Source: an uncultured Polaribacter sp. (GTDB lineage: Bacteria; Bacteroidota; Bacteroidia; Flavobacteriales; Flavobacteriaceae). Taken from it: a stretch of 64,000 nt of DNA. The stretch lies in NCBI RefSeq assembly GCF_947501385.1, contig NZ_CANMVP010000003.1, forward strand, positions 1 through 64,000, written 5' to 3'. Shown piece after piece: positions 26,346 through 34,920 of the stretch. The translations under genes and the position numbers were made by a program. The notes beneath the pieces were generated by a model. It searched no databases, had not been told where the DNA came from, and worked only from the letters and a program-made list of their open reading frames with translations. The first letter of the stretch is position 1, and every line of letters begins with the position of its first letter.

Positions 26346-27386
26346 ATGTTCAGTTTTATTTCAATTGATGAAAATTCTAGGATTCCAAAGTATCAACAGA
26401 TTGTTAATGCAATCATTCAGAATATTTCGAATGGAAATTTGGTGATCGACCAAAAAATCCCTTCAATTAATCGGTTTAGTGAGGAATTTTATTTGTCTAG
26501 AGATACTGTAGAAAAAGCCTATAATATATTAAAGGAGCGCAATATAATTTCATCGATTAAAGGGAAAGGCTATTACATTACAAGAACAAAATTAATATCG
26601 AAAGTAAATATCTTATTTTTAGTCAATAAATTGAGTTCCTATAAATTAAGAACTTACAATTCTTTTATAGATAGTATTGGACCTAATTCTCACACAGATT
26701 TACACATTTATCATTGTGATGAATCTTTATTTTTAAATTTAATTGCAAAAAATAAATCTGCTTATGATTATTATGTGATTATGCCTCACTTTAAAACAGA
26801 AGCGCTTACACATGTGAGTTATACAGATAAAGTAATAAAAGCTTTAAAAGGCATCTCTAAAGAAAAATTAGTCATTTTAGACAATTTAAAATCGGGAATG
26901 GAAGGAGGTGCTGTAGAGATTTTTCAGGATTTTGAAAACGATATTTACAATGCACTTTGTGAAGCGTATCCTAAGATGGAAAGGTATAAAAATCTTATTT
27001 TATTTTACCCAAGAAAAACGGTGTATCCATATCCAAAGAGAATTTTACATGGTTTTAGAAAATTTTGTGTGGAATACAATATCGAATTTGAAATTTTAGA
27101 ACAAGTTTGTGAAGATATGATTCTTAAAAAGGGAGATTTATTTGTTACCATAGAAGAATCTGATTTGGTGAATTTAGTCAAAAGAACAAGAGAAGACGAA
27201 TATGTTTTAGGAGAAGACATTGGTATTATCTCTTACAATGATACTCCTTTAAAAGAATTATTAGGAATTACTGTGATTTCTACAGATTTTAAAATCATGG
27301 GTGAAACAGCGGCAAAAATGATTTTAGAAAAGAAAAAGGGAAAGTTTAAAGTGCCTTTTAATTTTATTGACAGAAATTCTTTATAA
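26346..27386 (+). CDS. GntR-family regulator with LacI-type sensor domain
   Basis: 346 residues. A winged-helix GntR domain (1-75; KYQQIVNAIIQNISNGNL, then LSRDTVEKAYNILKERNIISSIKGKGYYI) is joined to a periplasmic-binding-protein-like sensor (about 85-346) of the kind found in LacI repressors (VNILFLVNKL, GIISYNDTPLKELLGITVIS). It is divergent from rhaEW across 205 bp, so it most likely senses rhamnose or rhamnulose (or a phosphorylated form) and controls the operon. It is also a candidate for reading the shared box in front of PUL genes, although no box precedes its own start. Whether it represses or activates is unknown. Confidence 0.85.
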   Translation: MFSFISIDENSRIPKYQQIVNAIIQNISNGNLVIDQKIPSINRFSEEFYLSRDTVEKAYNILKERNIISSIKGKGYYITRTKLISKVNILFLVNKLSSYKLRTYNSFIDSIGPNSHTDLHIYHCDESLFLNLIAKNKSAYDYYVIMPHFKTEALTHVSYTDKVIKALKGISKEKLVILDNLKSGMEGGAVEIFQDFENDIYNALCEAYPKMERYKNLILFYPRKTVYPYPKRILHGFRKFCVEYNIEFEILEQVCEDMILKKGDLFVTIEESDLVNLVKRTREDEYVLGEDIGIISYNDTPLKELLGITVISTDFKIMGETAAKMILEKKKGKFKVPFNFIDRNSL

Positions 27387-27605
27387 GCAATCACTACTAA
27401 AATTGATTGAATCCCCAACTACTTATATTTAAAAACGACTTCATCATTAAACGGAATAAATAATTAGCTTTTTGTTGATTTTATAGATTAATAGTTGCGC
27501 TAGGTAAGTAAATTTTCCAGTTTAATATTTAACATTTTACCCCGAATATATAGGAGTGTACTATCATTCTATATATGATAAACACATGTCCTACAGAGCT
27601 AACAA

Positions 27606-27651
27606 ACAGCATACTACAGGATGCATGTAGTTAATGAGCTTCTTAATTTCA
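27606..27651 (+). promoter_or_regulatory. susC-1 promoter with PUL box
   Basis: The box on the minus strand reads ATCCTGTAGTATGCTGT (27606-27622). After 21 bp TAATTTCA follows (27644-27651; 6 of 8 against TAnnTTTG). It lies 103 bp before the susC start. The rest of the gene-free stretch 27387-27725 is AT-rich and holds nothing else that I can support. Confidence 0.6.
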
Positions 27652-27725
27652 TAAAAAATTAACTTAAAGGGGAAAAATTTTCTGTTAGCCACTATTAATT
27701 TTGAGCCTTTTAAAATCAACTCATA

Positions 27726-30700
27726 ATGAAAGTACATGTATTCAAATTATGCTGGCTATTCTTTATCAGTATCTTTCTTGTTCAAAACTTGCAAGCGCAG
27801 GAGAACATTACGGTAACTGGTACTGTTTACGACGTAAGCACAAAAACTCCCATTCTAGGAGCAACAATCATCCAACTTGGTAATTCAACCAATGGAACCG
27901 TTACCGATTTTGATGGAAAGTATTCACTTACTGTCCCCTCTAATGGGACAATAAGGGCATCCTACATAGGCTTTAAGAGCCTTGAAATTCCTGTGAATGG
28001 TAAGACTATTTTAAATTTCAACCTTATTGTTGATGATCAGGAACTTAGTGAGATTGTAATCATCGCTTACGGAGAACAAAAAAAGGAAACCGTAACGGGT
28101 GCGATTGCTTCTATTAGCACTAAGGAAATCAAACAAAGTCCCGCAGCAAATTTAGCCGTTACATTAGCGGGTAGATTGCCAGGATTAACTTCTTTACAAA
28201 CTAGTGGAGAACCTGGACGGGATCTTACTCAGTTGTTTATTAGAGGGCAAGGTACTATCAATGCACAGTCACCTATAGTTTTGGTAGATGGTGTGGAACG
28301 TCAACTTAATTATATTGACCCCAATGAGGTAGAGTCTGTGACCATTCTAAAAGACGCATCTTCTACAGCAATTTTTGGAGTACGTGGAGCAAATGGAGTT
28401 ATTTTGGTGACTACCAAACGAGGAACTTCAGAAATTCCTGCCATTACTTTAACCTATGAAAGCGGAGTTCAGATGTTTACTCGTTTAGCACAACCTGTAA
28501 ATGCTTTTGAGTTTGCAACGCTACGAAACCTAGCACAGGTAAATGATGGTGGTGCTCCTGCATATACTACTGAGGCTCTAGAAGCCTATAGAACAGGGTC
28601 TGATCCTTTGCAATTTCCAGATACAGATTGGGTAGACATGCTTGTAAGTGATTTTTCGCTACAACAACGTTTTAATATGAATGTATCTGGTGCCAATAAA
28701 AGTGTAAAATACTTTGTAAATGCAGGATATTTGAACCAGGGAGGACAGTTTGAAACAGAAGATGATCTTAATTATGACCCTAGTTTTAAATTAGATCGCT
28801 ATAATTTTAGATCTAATATAGATCTCCAACTGAATCCTAATTTAAGTGCTTTCTTAAACTTAGCAGGATATGTAGAAAAACAAAACTCACCATTTGCAGT
28901 GTCAGTTGCCTCTACAGGACAAGGAGGTGCTTCACCGTCCTTATTTATTTTGGCAAATGTTTTCGATATTCCCTCAAATATTCCAGGTCCTTTATCTCCC
29001 GATGGCGTAGTAGTTACCTCTCCTACACAAACAAACCCGCCTTATGGAATTTTAAATAGAACTGGATATAGACAGCAAACACGATCAAACATTACCGCAA
29101 CCTATGGAATGAGATTAAAATTAGATAATCTATTAAAAGGTCTTTCTACAGAAGCTGTAATTTCTTTCGATTCAAGAGCAACAAATAACTTAACCGCTTC
29201 AAAAGATTATCCTAAAGTTATTCAAGTTATTGAGCAGACACAGTCAGGTAGAGATAGTATATTCTTTAGACCATTTGATGACAGTATTGATACACCACTA
29301 GCTATAGGTGGTAATTCTGGCTTTAGAAGTTTTACAGATGTGAAAGCACGTTTAAATTACGACAGAACTTTTGGAGCACATGATGTAAAGGGACTCTTAT
29401 TATATCAACAACAAAAAGAAATTAGAGGTCAGCAACTTCCCTTTAATCTTCGAGGAATAGCTACCAGGCTTACCTATGGGTATAAGAGTAGGTATTTTGT
29501 AGAATTTAATGCAGGTTACAACGGCTCTGAACAATTTAAGAAAGGAAATCGCTATGGTTTTTTCCCTGCCTATTCAGCAGGTTGGGTAATTTCTAGAGAA
29601 AAATTTTGGGACGACTTAAAGCCCACAATAAATTTTCTTAAAATACGGGGTTCCTACGGAGAAGTTGGGAACGACCGACTTGGTCAAGATCGCTTTTTAT
29701 ATTTAGATGACATTGATGTTACCGGTGGTGGATTCTCTGGAAGTTTGGGTGAAGGACAGCGTATTATAACGCGTCAGCTTAAAAACGAGGATTTACAATG
29801 GGAGGTGGCACGAAAAACAAACATAGGGATTGAGATTGGTTTCTTAAAATCTTTTGATTTGAAAGTGGATGTTTTTTATGAAAATAGAGACAATATTTTG
29901 AGAAATCGTGGAACAATACCTGTGTTAAATGGATTACCTATAGGTGCTTTACCACCTGTAAATATTGGCGTGGTTAAAAATCAAGGTTATGAGATAGAAC
30001 TAAATTACAAAAAAGCTTTCAACAAAGACTTTTCAATACTCTCACGAGTAAATTTAAGTTATGCAACCAATGTTCAGGAATTTGCTGACGAACCTTTTTT
30101 ACCTGAAGATTTCGCCTTTAGATATCGGCAACAAGGATATCGTATAGGTCAAAATTTCGGATACCTTGTAGATAAATATTTTGAAAGTCAAGAGGAAATA
30201 GATGCCTCTCCTGTTCAGAATGTAGGAGGTCATGAATCGAGACCTGGAGATTTCAAATATAAAGACTTAAATGGAGATAATTTTATTAATGAAAAGGATG
30301 TTTCACCTATTGGCTATTCTCGGGTTCCCGAATATACTTTTGGGGCTGCCTTTAATACCACTTACAAAAATTTTGATGTAAGCATCTTATTTCAAGGTGT
30401 ATCGAACGTAACCAATTACTACCAAAGTCGAGGAACATTTGCTGACGGACCCAATTATTTTGCAAGACACCTTACAAGTTGGACACAAGAGCGATTTGAA
30501 AATGGAGAAACCATCGATTATCCAAGACTTACTCGGGAAGCTTCTCCTAATGAAATTAGAAACTCGTTTTTTATAGTCGATGCTAGTTATTTAAGGCTCA
30601 AAAATATGGAGATAGGATATAATCTTCCTAAAAATGTTTCCGATCGTATAGGCGTAAAAAATTTTCGAATCTATGCAAACGGGCTAAATTTAATAACTTG

Positions 30701-30800
30701 GGACAATCTCCCTACGGATGATTTTGATCCAGAATTAAATCAAGGTTTATCATATCCAGTACTAAAATTATACAATATAGGGATCAATCTATCCTTTTAA
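27726..30800 (+). CDS. SusC/RagA-type TonB-dependent receptor (pair 1)
   Basis: A 1024-residue outer-membrane importer of oligosaccharides, energised by TonB. A signal peptide (to about residue 26, QNLQAQE) precedes a carboxypeptidase-D-like N-terminal extension (about 30-105: TVYDVSTKTPILGATII, then TDFDGKYSLTVP). A segment with ELSEIVIIAYGEQKKETVTGAIA follows, then the plug with LVDGVERQLNYIDPNEVESVTILKDASSTAIFG and GANGVILVTTKRG. The C-terminal 22-strand barrel ends in Phe (YNIGINLSF). Its partner susD starts within 25 bp. It follows the GntR regulator gene on the same strand. Confidence 0.93.
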   Translation: MKVHVFKLCWLFFISIFLVQNLQAQENITVTGTVYDVSTKTPILGATIIQLGNSTNGTVTDFDGKYSLTVPSNGTIRASYIGFKSLEIPVNGKTILNFNLIVDDQELSEIVIIAYGEQKKETVTGAIASISTKEIKQSPAANLAVTLAGRLPGLTSLQTSGEPGRDLTQLFIRGQGTINAQSPIVLVDGVERQLNYIDPNEVESVTILKDASSTAIFGVRGANGVILVTTKRGTSEIPAITLTYESGVQMFTRLAQPVNAFEFATLRNLAQVNDGGAPAYTTEALEAYRTGSDPLQFPDTDWVDMLVSDFSLQQRFNMNVSGANKSVKYFVNAGYLNQGGQFETEDDLNYDPSFKLDRYNFRSNIDLQLNPNLSAFLNLAGYVEKQNSPFAVSVASTGQGGASPSLFILANVFDIPSNIPGPLSPDGVVVTSPTQTNPPYGILNRTGYRQQTRSNITATYGMRLKLDNLLKGLSTEAVISFDSRATNNLTASKDYPKVIQVIEQTQSGRDSIFFRPFDDSIDTPLAIGGNSGFRSFTDVKARLNYDRTFGAHDVKGLLLYQQQKEIRGQQLPFNLRGIATRLTYGYKSRYFVEFNAGYNGSEQFKKGNRYGFFPAYSAGWVISREKFWDDLKPTINFLKIRGSYGEVGNDRLGQDRFLYLDDIDVTGGGFSGSLGEGQRIITRQLKNEDLQWEVARKTNIGIEIGFLKSFDLKVDVFYENRDNILRNRGTIPVLNGLPIGALPPVNIGVVKNQGYEIELNYKKAFNKDFSILSRVNLSYATNVQEFADEPFLPEDFAFRYRQQGYRIGQNFGYLVDKYFESQEEIDASPVQNVGGHESRPGDFKYKDLNGDNFINEKDVSPIGYSRVPEYTFGAAFNTTYKNFDVSILFQGVSNVTNYYQSRGTFADGPNYFARHLTSWTQERFENGETIDYPRLTREASPNEIRNSFFIVDASYLRLKNMEIGYNLPKNVSDRIGVKNFRIYANGLNLITWDNLPTDDFDPELNQGLSYPVLKLYNIGINLSF

Positions 30801-30821
30801 TCCTTGCTAAAACCAAAAGAA

Positions 30822-32570
30822 ATGAAAAATTATAAATACATACTATTAGCGCTATTTCTTTTCACATTAAGTTGTGAGGAGGATCCTTTAGATATTACTC
30901 CCGATGGAAGAATTACTTTACAAGATGTTTTTCTAGATGAACTACAAACTGAGGCATATTTAAATACCGTTTATGAAAATATTCCTTGGTACTCTTGGAG
31001 ATACATGTTTTTTGCCTTTTTAGCAGGGGCATCAGATGAGGCTCAAGATGCGGATGTAGGTAATAATGGTTTAAATATCAACGCAAGATGGATTACCGGT
31101 TCATTAACACCATCCGTAAACCCACTAGAACTTAGAGGGCAAGGTACAGATCCTGACATTAGTCGTTACAACTCTTTTTGGGCAGGCATACGCGATGCCA
31201 ATATTTTTCTTGCAAATGTAGAAACAGCAAACATTTCAAATGAAAGAAATAGAAAAAGATTCGAAGGAGAAGCTAGGTTACTGCGTGCTTTTTATTATTT
31301 AGAATTGATTAAACAATACGGTGCATTACCAATTTTTACAGAACCTTTAGCACCAGATTTTGATTATGTGGGCTTAATCCGTCCTACCTTTCAGGAATGT
31401 GCAGATTTTATAGCAACAGAATGTGAACTGGTAATTACCAATCCCGAGATGCCTATTCGTATTATTGAAGAGCAAGAACGTGGCCGTTTTAGTAAGGCAG
31501 TTGCGCATGCAATCAAATCTCAAGTGCTTCTATACAATGCGAGTCCTTTATGGAATGAAACTGACGATACCGGCAAATGGCAGGCAGCAGCAACGGCTTC
31601 AAAAAATGCGCTAGATGCTTTAACCACTGGAGGTGAGTACCAGCTTTACCCAGATTATGAAGAATATTCAATTACACAATCTGATAAAAATCCATCACCA
31701 AGAGATCGTGAGACGATTTATGAGATCAATCTAGGTGCACCTCCTACGTTTAGAAATATCAATGCGATGCCAAGTTTACCTGGAAATTTTAAAGCGGGCT
31801 CTTGTCCTACCCAAGAACTGGTAGATGCTTATGAAATGGCAAATGGGCAACCGGCCATTACTGGATATTCAGATGCTGACCATTTGAATCCTATTATAAA
31901 CCCAGCTTCTGGCTATGACGAAAATAATCCTTATGTGGGTCGTGATCCTCGTTTTTATGCAACAGTTTGGTATAACGGAGCTTTGTATGATAATATTAGA
32001 GGTCGAATACATACTGTGGAAACATTTATAGGAGGCTCTGACCAACTGATTAAAACACCGCCAAACAGAAGAAATACACATACAGGATATTACTTACGTA
32101 AATTCTTTAATCCTAAAATTCAAAGAGGACAGTCTTCTTCTGCAAGGTATAAAAAATACCATTTAGCAGAATTGTATCTCAATTATGCAGAAGCAGAAAA
32201 TGAGGCGAATGGACCTACTGTAGCTGCATATACTGCCATCAATACCCTGAGAGCTCGTGTAAATATGCCTCCGTTAACTGCAGGTTTGACAAAAGAAAGT
32301 TTTAGAAGCCGTGTTCGAAACGAGAGACGTGTTGAACTGGCTTTTGAAGAACATCGTTTTTGGGATGTAAGACGCTGGAAAATTTTAAATCAAACTGGGC
32401 GTCTTGTAACGGCAATGGAAATTAGAAAGGTAGGTGCAGATTTTACTTATGAACGTTTCGTTACCGAAACACGTAACGCTTATGACGATAAATACCTTAT
32501 TTTTCCAATACCGATTACAGATAGTTCTATCATTCCAGATTTCAACATAAATCAAAATCCAGGATGGTAA
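30822..32570 (+). CDS. SusD/RagB-type surface glycan-binding lipoprotein (pair 1)
   Basis: 582 residues from the ATG at 30822 (MKNYKYILLALFLFTLSCEED, lipobox Cys at 18). An in-frame TTG at 30804 gives a longer form but no better signal peptide. The helical TPR-like scaffold typical of SusD is visible: RYNSFWAGIRDANIFLANVE, then RFEGEARLLRAFYYLELIKQYGALPIFTEPL, and the C-terminal block RNERRVELAFEEHRFWDVRRWKI. It caps the SusC barrel and captures glycan at the cell surface. A strong terminator follows 65 bp after the stop, so this SusCD pair forms its own transcript. Confidence 0.93.
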   Translation: MKNYKYILLALFLFTLSCEEDPLDITPDGRITLQDVFLDELQTEAYLNTVYENIPWYSWRYMFFAFLAGASDEAQDADVGNNGLNINARWITGSLTPSVNPLELRGQGTDPDISRYNSFWAGIRDANIFLANVETANISNERNRKRFEGEARLLRAFYYLELIKQYGALPIFTEPLAPDFDYVGLIRPTFQECADFIATECELVITNPEMPIRIIEEQERGRFSKAVAHAIKSQVLLYNASPLWNETDDTGKWQAAATASKNALDALTTGGEYQLYPDYEEYSITQSDKNPSPRDRETIYEINLGAPPTFRNINAMPSLPGNFKAGSCPTQELVDAYEMANGQPAITGYSDADHLNPIINPASGYDENNPYVGRDPRFYATVWYNGALYDNIRGRIHTVETFIGGSDQLIKTPPNRRNTHTGYYLRKFFNPKIQRGQSSSARYKKYHLAELYLNYAEAENEANGPTVAAYTAINTLRARVNMPPLTAGLTKESFRSRVRNERRVELAFEEHRFWDVRRWKILNQTGRLVTAMEIRKVGADFTYERFVTETRNAYDDKYLIFPIPITDSSIIPDFNINQNPGW

Positions 32571-32634
32571 TTTAATTATAACAAGTTATTTTGAAGTAGT
32601 TATTTAATTTAATTCAATAACACCTTCCCCCAAG

Positions 32635-32671
32635 ACCCTGCTTTATCTTTTTGATAAAGCAGGGTTTTTTA
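32635..32671 (+). terminator. Strong terminator after susD-1
   Basis: ACCCTGCTTTATC (32635-32647) pairs with GATAAAGCAGGGT (32653-32665) in a 13-bp perfect stem with a 5-nt loop, followed by a T-run. Confidence 0.88.
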
Positions 32672-32754
32672 AATTAGTGAAACTCTGAAGCTTCGGAAGC
32701 GAAGAAATGAATTAAAAATTGCTAGCTGAATCTGACTATGCAGGCAGACTAATC

Positions 32755-32862
32755 CCGCTTTTTTAGCGGGATTTATGGGTTTATTCCCCGATACTTTGCG
32801 CCGAATAAAAAAGAAATTCTTACTTGATACCTTTACCCTTGGGTCTAGGTTTTTCAATTACT
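32755..32862. repeat. Dispersed repeat, copy 2
   Basis: This opens with an ATCCCGC-T6-AGCGGGAT hairpin and continues TTATGGGTTTATTCCCCGAT ... AATAAAAAAGAAATTCTTAC ... TTGATACCTTTACCCTTGGG ... AGGTTTTTCA. It matches copy 1 at 18343-18480 apart from a 20-bp palindromic insertion there. Confidence 0.75.
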
Positions 32863-32878
32863 TAATTTTATATAAAAT

Positions 32879-33192
32879 ATTACCCGTTGTGCATTTTGAG
32901 TTAAATGTATTCCAAAATGTCAGTTCGAGACCCGAGAAAAATTTTTATCAAGCGGTTGGAATGACATGAATTAATCTATAAAATATGTCTGTTCGAGCGG
33001 AGTCGAGAACTATTAAGTGTTTAAGAGTCAATAAATTAAATAAACATGTCAATGGTAGTGATTTTTGATAAAAAAATAGTATCGAGAACTAGTTTAGAAA
33101 CGAAAATTCTTATTCTCGATACAAATTTCACTTATTTTAATCGTGAAATTCACTCGAATTGACAGAATTTATCAAAATGCACAACAGGTAAA
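32879..33192. repeat. MITE-like element with inverted repeat ends
   Basis: TACCCGTTGTGCATTTT (32881-32897) and its inverted partner AAAATGCACAACAGGTA (33174-33190) differ by one base. The similarity continues inward, less perfectly, to a TGTCA(G/A)TTCGAG word on both arms (near 32920 and 33150). The roughly 310-bp interior has no coding frame. It could be a miniature transposable element or two independent inverted copies of the same intergenic repeat. Confidence 0.5.
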
Positions 33193-33227
33193 ATATTGTT
33201 TTATAATATGTATGTGAATTTTACATA

Positions 33228-34652
33228 TTATTTTTTTGGGAAATAATAATCGAACCATTTTTTTTCATTTCCTGCTGTTTTTAAATCAATCCCTTTTTTC
33301 TGCAAGGTATAAGACCATTTGATCAAACGTTTTTTCATGTTTTTTGCTAATCTAGGATGCACTTTCAAAAGATTTTTACTTTCGTGTTCTTTAGTAGTTA
33401 CATCAAAAAGAAATTCTCTTTGACCAAATTTTAAATATTTATAATTACCCTCTCTAATTGCAGATTGCGACCAAAACCTCCAAAATAAGGATTTATGAGG
33501 TTCTCCTTTTTTTTGATCTGTTAAAAACGGAATTAAATTTACACCATCTAAATTTTTACTTTTTTTTAACCCTGCGAGTGCTATTGCAGTTGCTGCAACG
33601 TCTCGTGAAATAACAGGTTTGTCATACACTTTCCCTTTTGGCAAAATTGCTGGCCAATTCATAATAAAAGGAACTCTAATTCCGCCTTCAGACAACATTC
33701 CTTTTTCACCAACAAAAGGAGTATTTAAAGAGCCATCCCAAGCACCGCCTTTAAAGGAAATTGGTTTGTCTTCTTTATAAATTTTAAGAGGAGCACCATT
33801 GTCACTAATAAAAAAGATGAGTGTATTTTTAGCAATCTTTAGATCTTTAAGGGTTTGCTTTATTTCTCCTACACCATCATCAATTGCAGCTAACATTGCC
33901 AATGCATGTCTTCTTCTTTCTGGCATTTCTCCAGGAAACCGATCTAAATACTTTTTAGTTGCTTCTAAAGGAACATGTGGTGCAAAATAAGAAAGGTAAA
34001 AGAAAAATGGTTTGCCAGAATTTTGTTTGATAAAACTCAATGCTGCTTTTGTTTGAATCTCTAAACGAAATCCTTTTTCATTGATATATTTTGGTTTCGT
34101 TTTTTTACCATCCAAAGTATAATTTGACCAATATCTATTCATGGGTCCTTCAAAAACATCATCGAAACCTCTACTTGAGGTTGCATAAGGCAATCTTAAT
34201 TTTTGAGGAATGCGAACTCTTTTATTTTTTGGAGCATTTGGCATATTTTCTTTTATCCAGTCTTTAGCGCCATGATTTGGGTCTAAATGCCATTTACCAG
34301 TCATTCCAGTAACATAACCTGCCTCTTTTAATCTTTGTGGAATTAAAACTTCTTCTAGTGGAAGTGGAATAGTTCCATTTTGATCTAAACCAAATTTTTG
34401 TTGATACCTACCAGTTAGTAAGCCAGCTCTAGAAGGAATGCATTGAGGCGCTGTAATATAACCTGATGTCATTCTTACACCATTTGCAGCTAACAAATCT
34501 ATATTTGGTGTTTTTACATCTGTTACAGAACCATTTGCACCAATATCCGCAAACCCATGATCATCTGTAAAAATAACAATGAAGTTTGGTCTCTTTTGAC
34601 TATAAATAGTAAAACTTAAAAAGATATAAATAAAAAAGAACTGATTTTTCAT
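33228..34652 (-). CDS. S1-family sulfatase A
   Basis: A 474-residue exported sulfatase. The signal peptide (KNQFFFIYIFLSFTIYSQ) is followed by the metal-binding FTDDHG (D30, D31) and the formylglycine site C71-I-P-S-R75 within CIPSRAGLLTGR. ISDNGAP and GGIRVPF complete the alkaline-phosphatase-like active site. It would remove sulfate esters from the glycan in the periplasm after the Cys is converted to formylglycine; no maturase gene is in the window. The sulfated position cannot be assigned. A terminator lies between it and the small peptide gene upstream, so it may depend on readthrough or on a weak promoter in 34653-34680. Confidence 0.9.
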   Translation of the reverse strand: MKNQFFFIYIFLSFTIYSQKRPNFIVIFTDDHGFADIGANGSVTDVKTPNIDLLAANGVRMTSGYITAPQCIPSRAGLLTGRYQQKFGLDQNGTIPLPLEEVLIPQRLKEAGYVTGMTGKWHLDPNHGAKDWIKENMPNAPKNKRVRIPQKLRLPYATSSRGFDDVFEGPMNRYWSNYTLDGKKTKPKYINEKGFRLEIQTKAALSFIKQNSGKPFFFYLSYFAPHVPLEATKKYLDRFPGEMPERRRHALAMLAAIDDGVGEIKQTLKDLKIAKNTLIFFISDNGAPLKIYKEDKPISFKGGAWDGSLNTPFVGEKGMLSEGGIRVPFIMNWPAILPKGKVYDKPVISRDVAATAIALAGLKKSKNLDGVNLIPFLTDQKKGEPHKSLFWRFWSQSAIREGNYKYLKFGQREFLFDVTTKEHESKNLLKVHPRLAKNMKKRLIKWSYTLQKKGIDLKTAGNEKKWFDYYFPKK

Positions 34653-34683
34653 AATTTGATATATTTTAAGGGTAATGTAAAAT

Positions 34684-34712
34684 AAAAAATGCCTCTTAAT
34701 GAGGCATTTTTT
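34684..34712 (-). terminator. Terminator after the 55-residue peptide gene
   Basis: AAAAAATGCCTC (34684-34695) and GAGGCATTTTTT (34701-34712) give a 12-bp perfect stem with a 5-nt loop and U-run. It is symmetric and could act on both strands. Confidence 0.85.
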
Positions 34713-34726
34713 ATGTAAATAGTAAA

Positions 34727-34894
34727 TTAAAATCCAGTTCCAGGAGCTTCTGGACTTTGTGCTTGCGCTTTCTGAGGATTTAAAATCATATAGGTTCCTA
34801 GTGCAGTTAATGCTGTATATTTACCGTAATTACCTATTTTTTTAAGAGCGTCTTTACGAGAAATTTCTTGAGTTTTATCTGTTGTTTTTTTCAT
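34727..34894 (-). CDS. 55-residue peptide of LamG/T9SS loci
   Basis: A short gene coding for 55 residues. It has a charged start (MKKTTDKTQEISRKDALKKI), a hydrophobic segment (YTALTALGTYMILNP), an AQAQ signal-cleavage-like motif and the tail SPEAPGTGF. It lies 26 bp after the LamG/T9SS gene and before a strong terminator, so it ends that transcript. Similar small proteins with an SRKDALKK segment accompany surface-protein genes in Bacteroidota. The role is unknown; a membrane-anchored or secreted accessory is possible. Its reading frame has the codon use of its neighbours. Confidence 0.7.
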   Translation of the reverse strand: MKKTTDKTQEISRKDALKKIGNYGKYTALTALGTYMILNPQKAQAQSPEAPGTGF

Positions 34895-34920
34895 GATGTA
34901 TGTTTTCTATATCCTCGTTA

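Larger units (their letters stand above)
32571..33227. other. 657-bp gene-free region with terminator and repeats
   Basis: No coding frame here is convincing on either strand. It holds the susD-1 terminator (32635-32671), copy 2 of a dispersed repeat (32755-32862) and an element flanked by inverted copies of a GTTGTGCATTTTGA repeat (32879-33192). Other recognisable fragments are CGAGCGGAGTCGAGAAC (32995-33011), a common Bacteroidota intergenic word, and a CTCGATAC/GTATCGAG pair. It separates the plus-strand SusCD pair from the minus-strand sulfatase unit. Confidence 0.7.
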
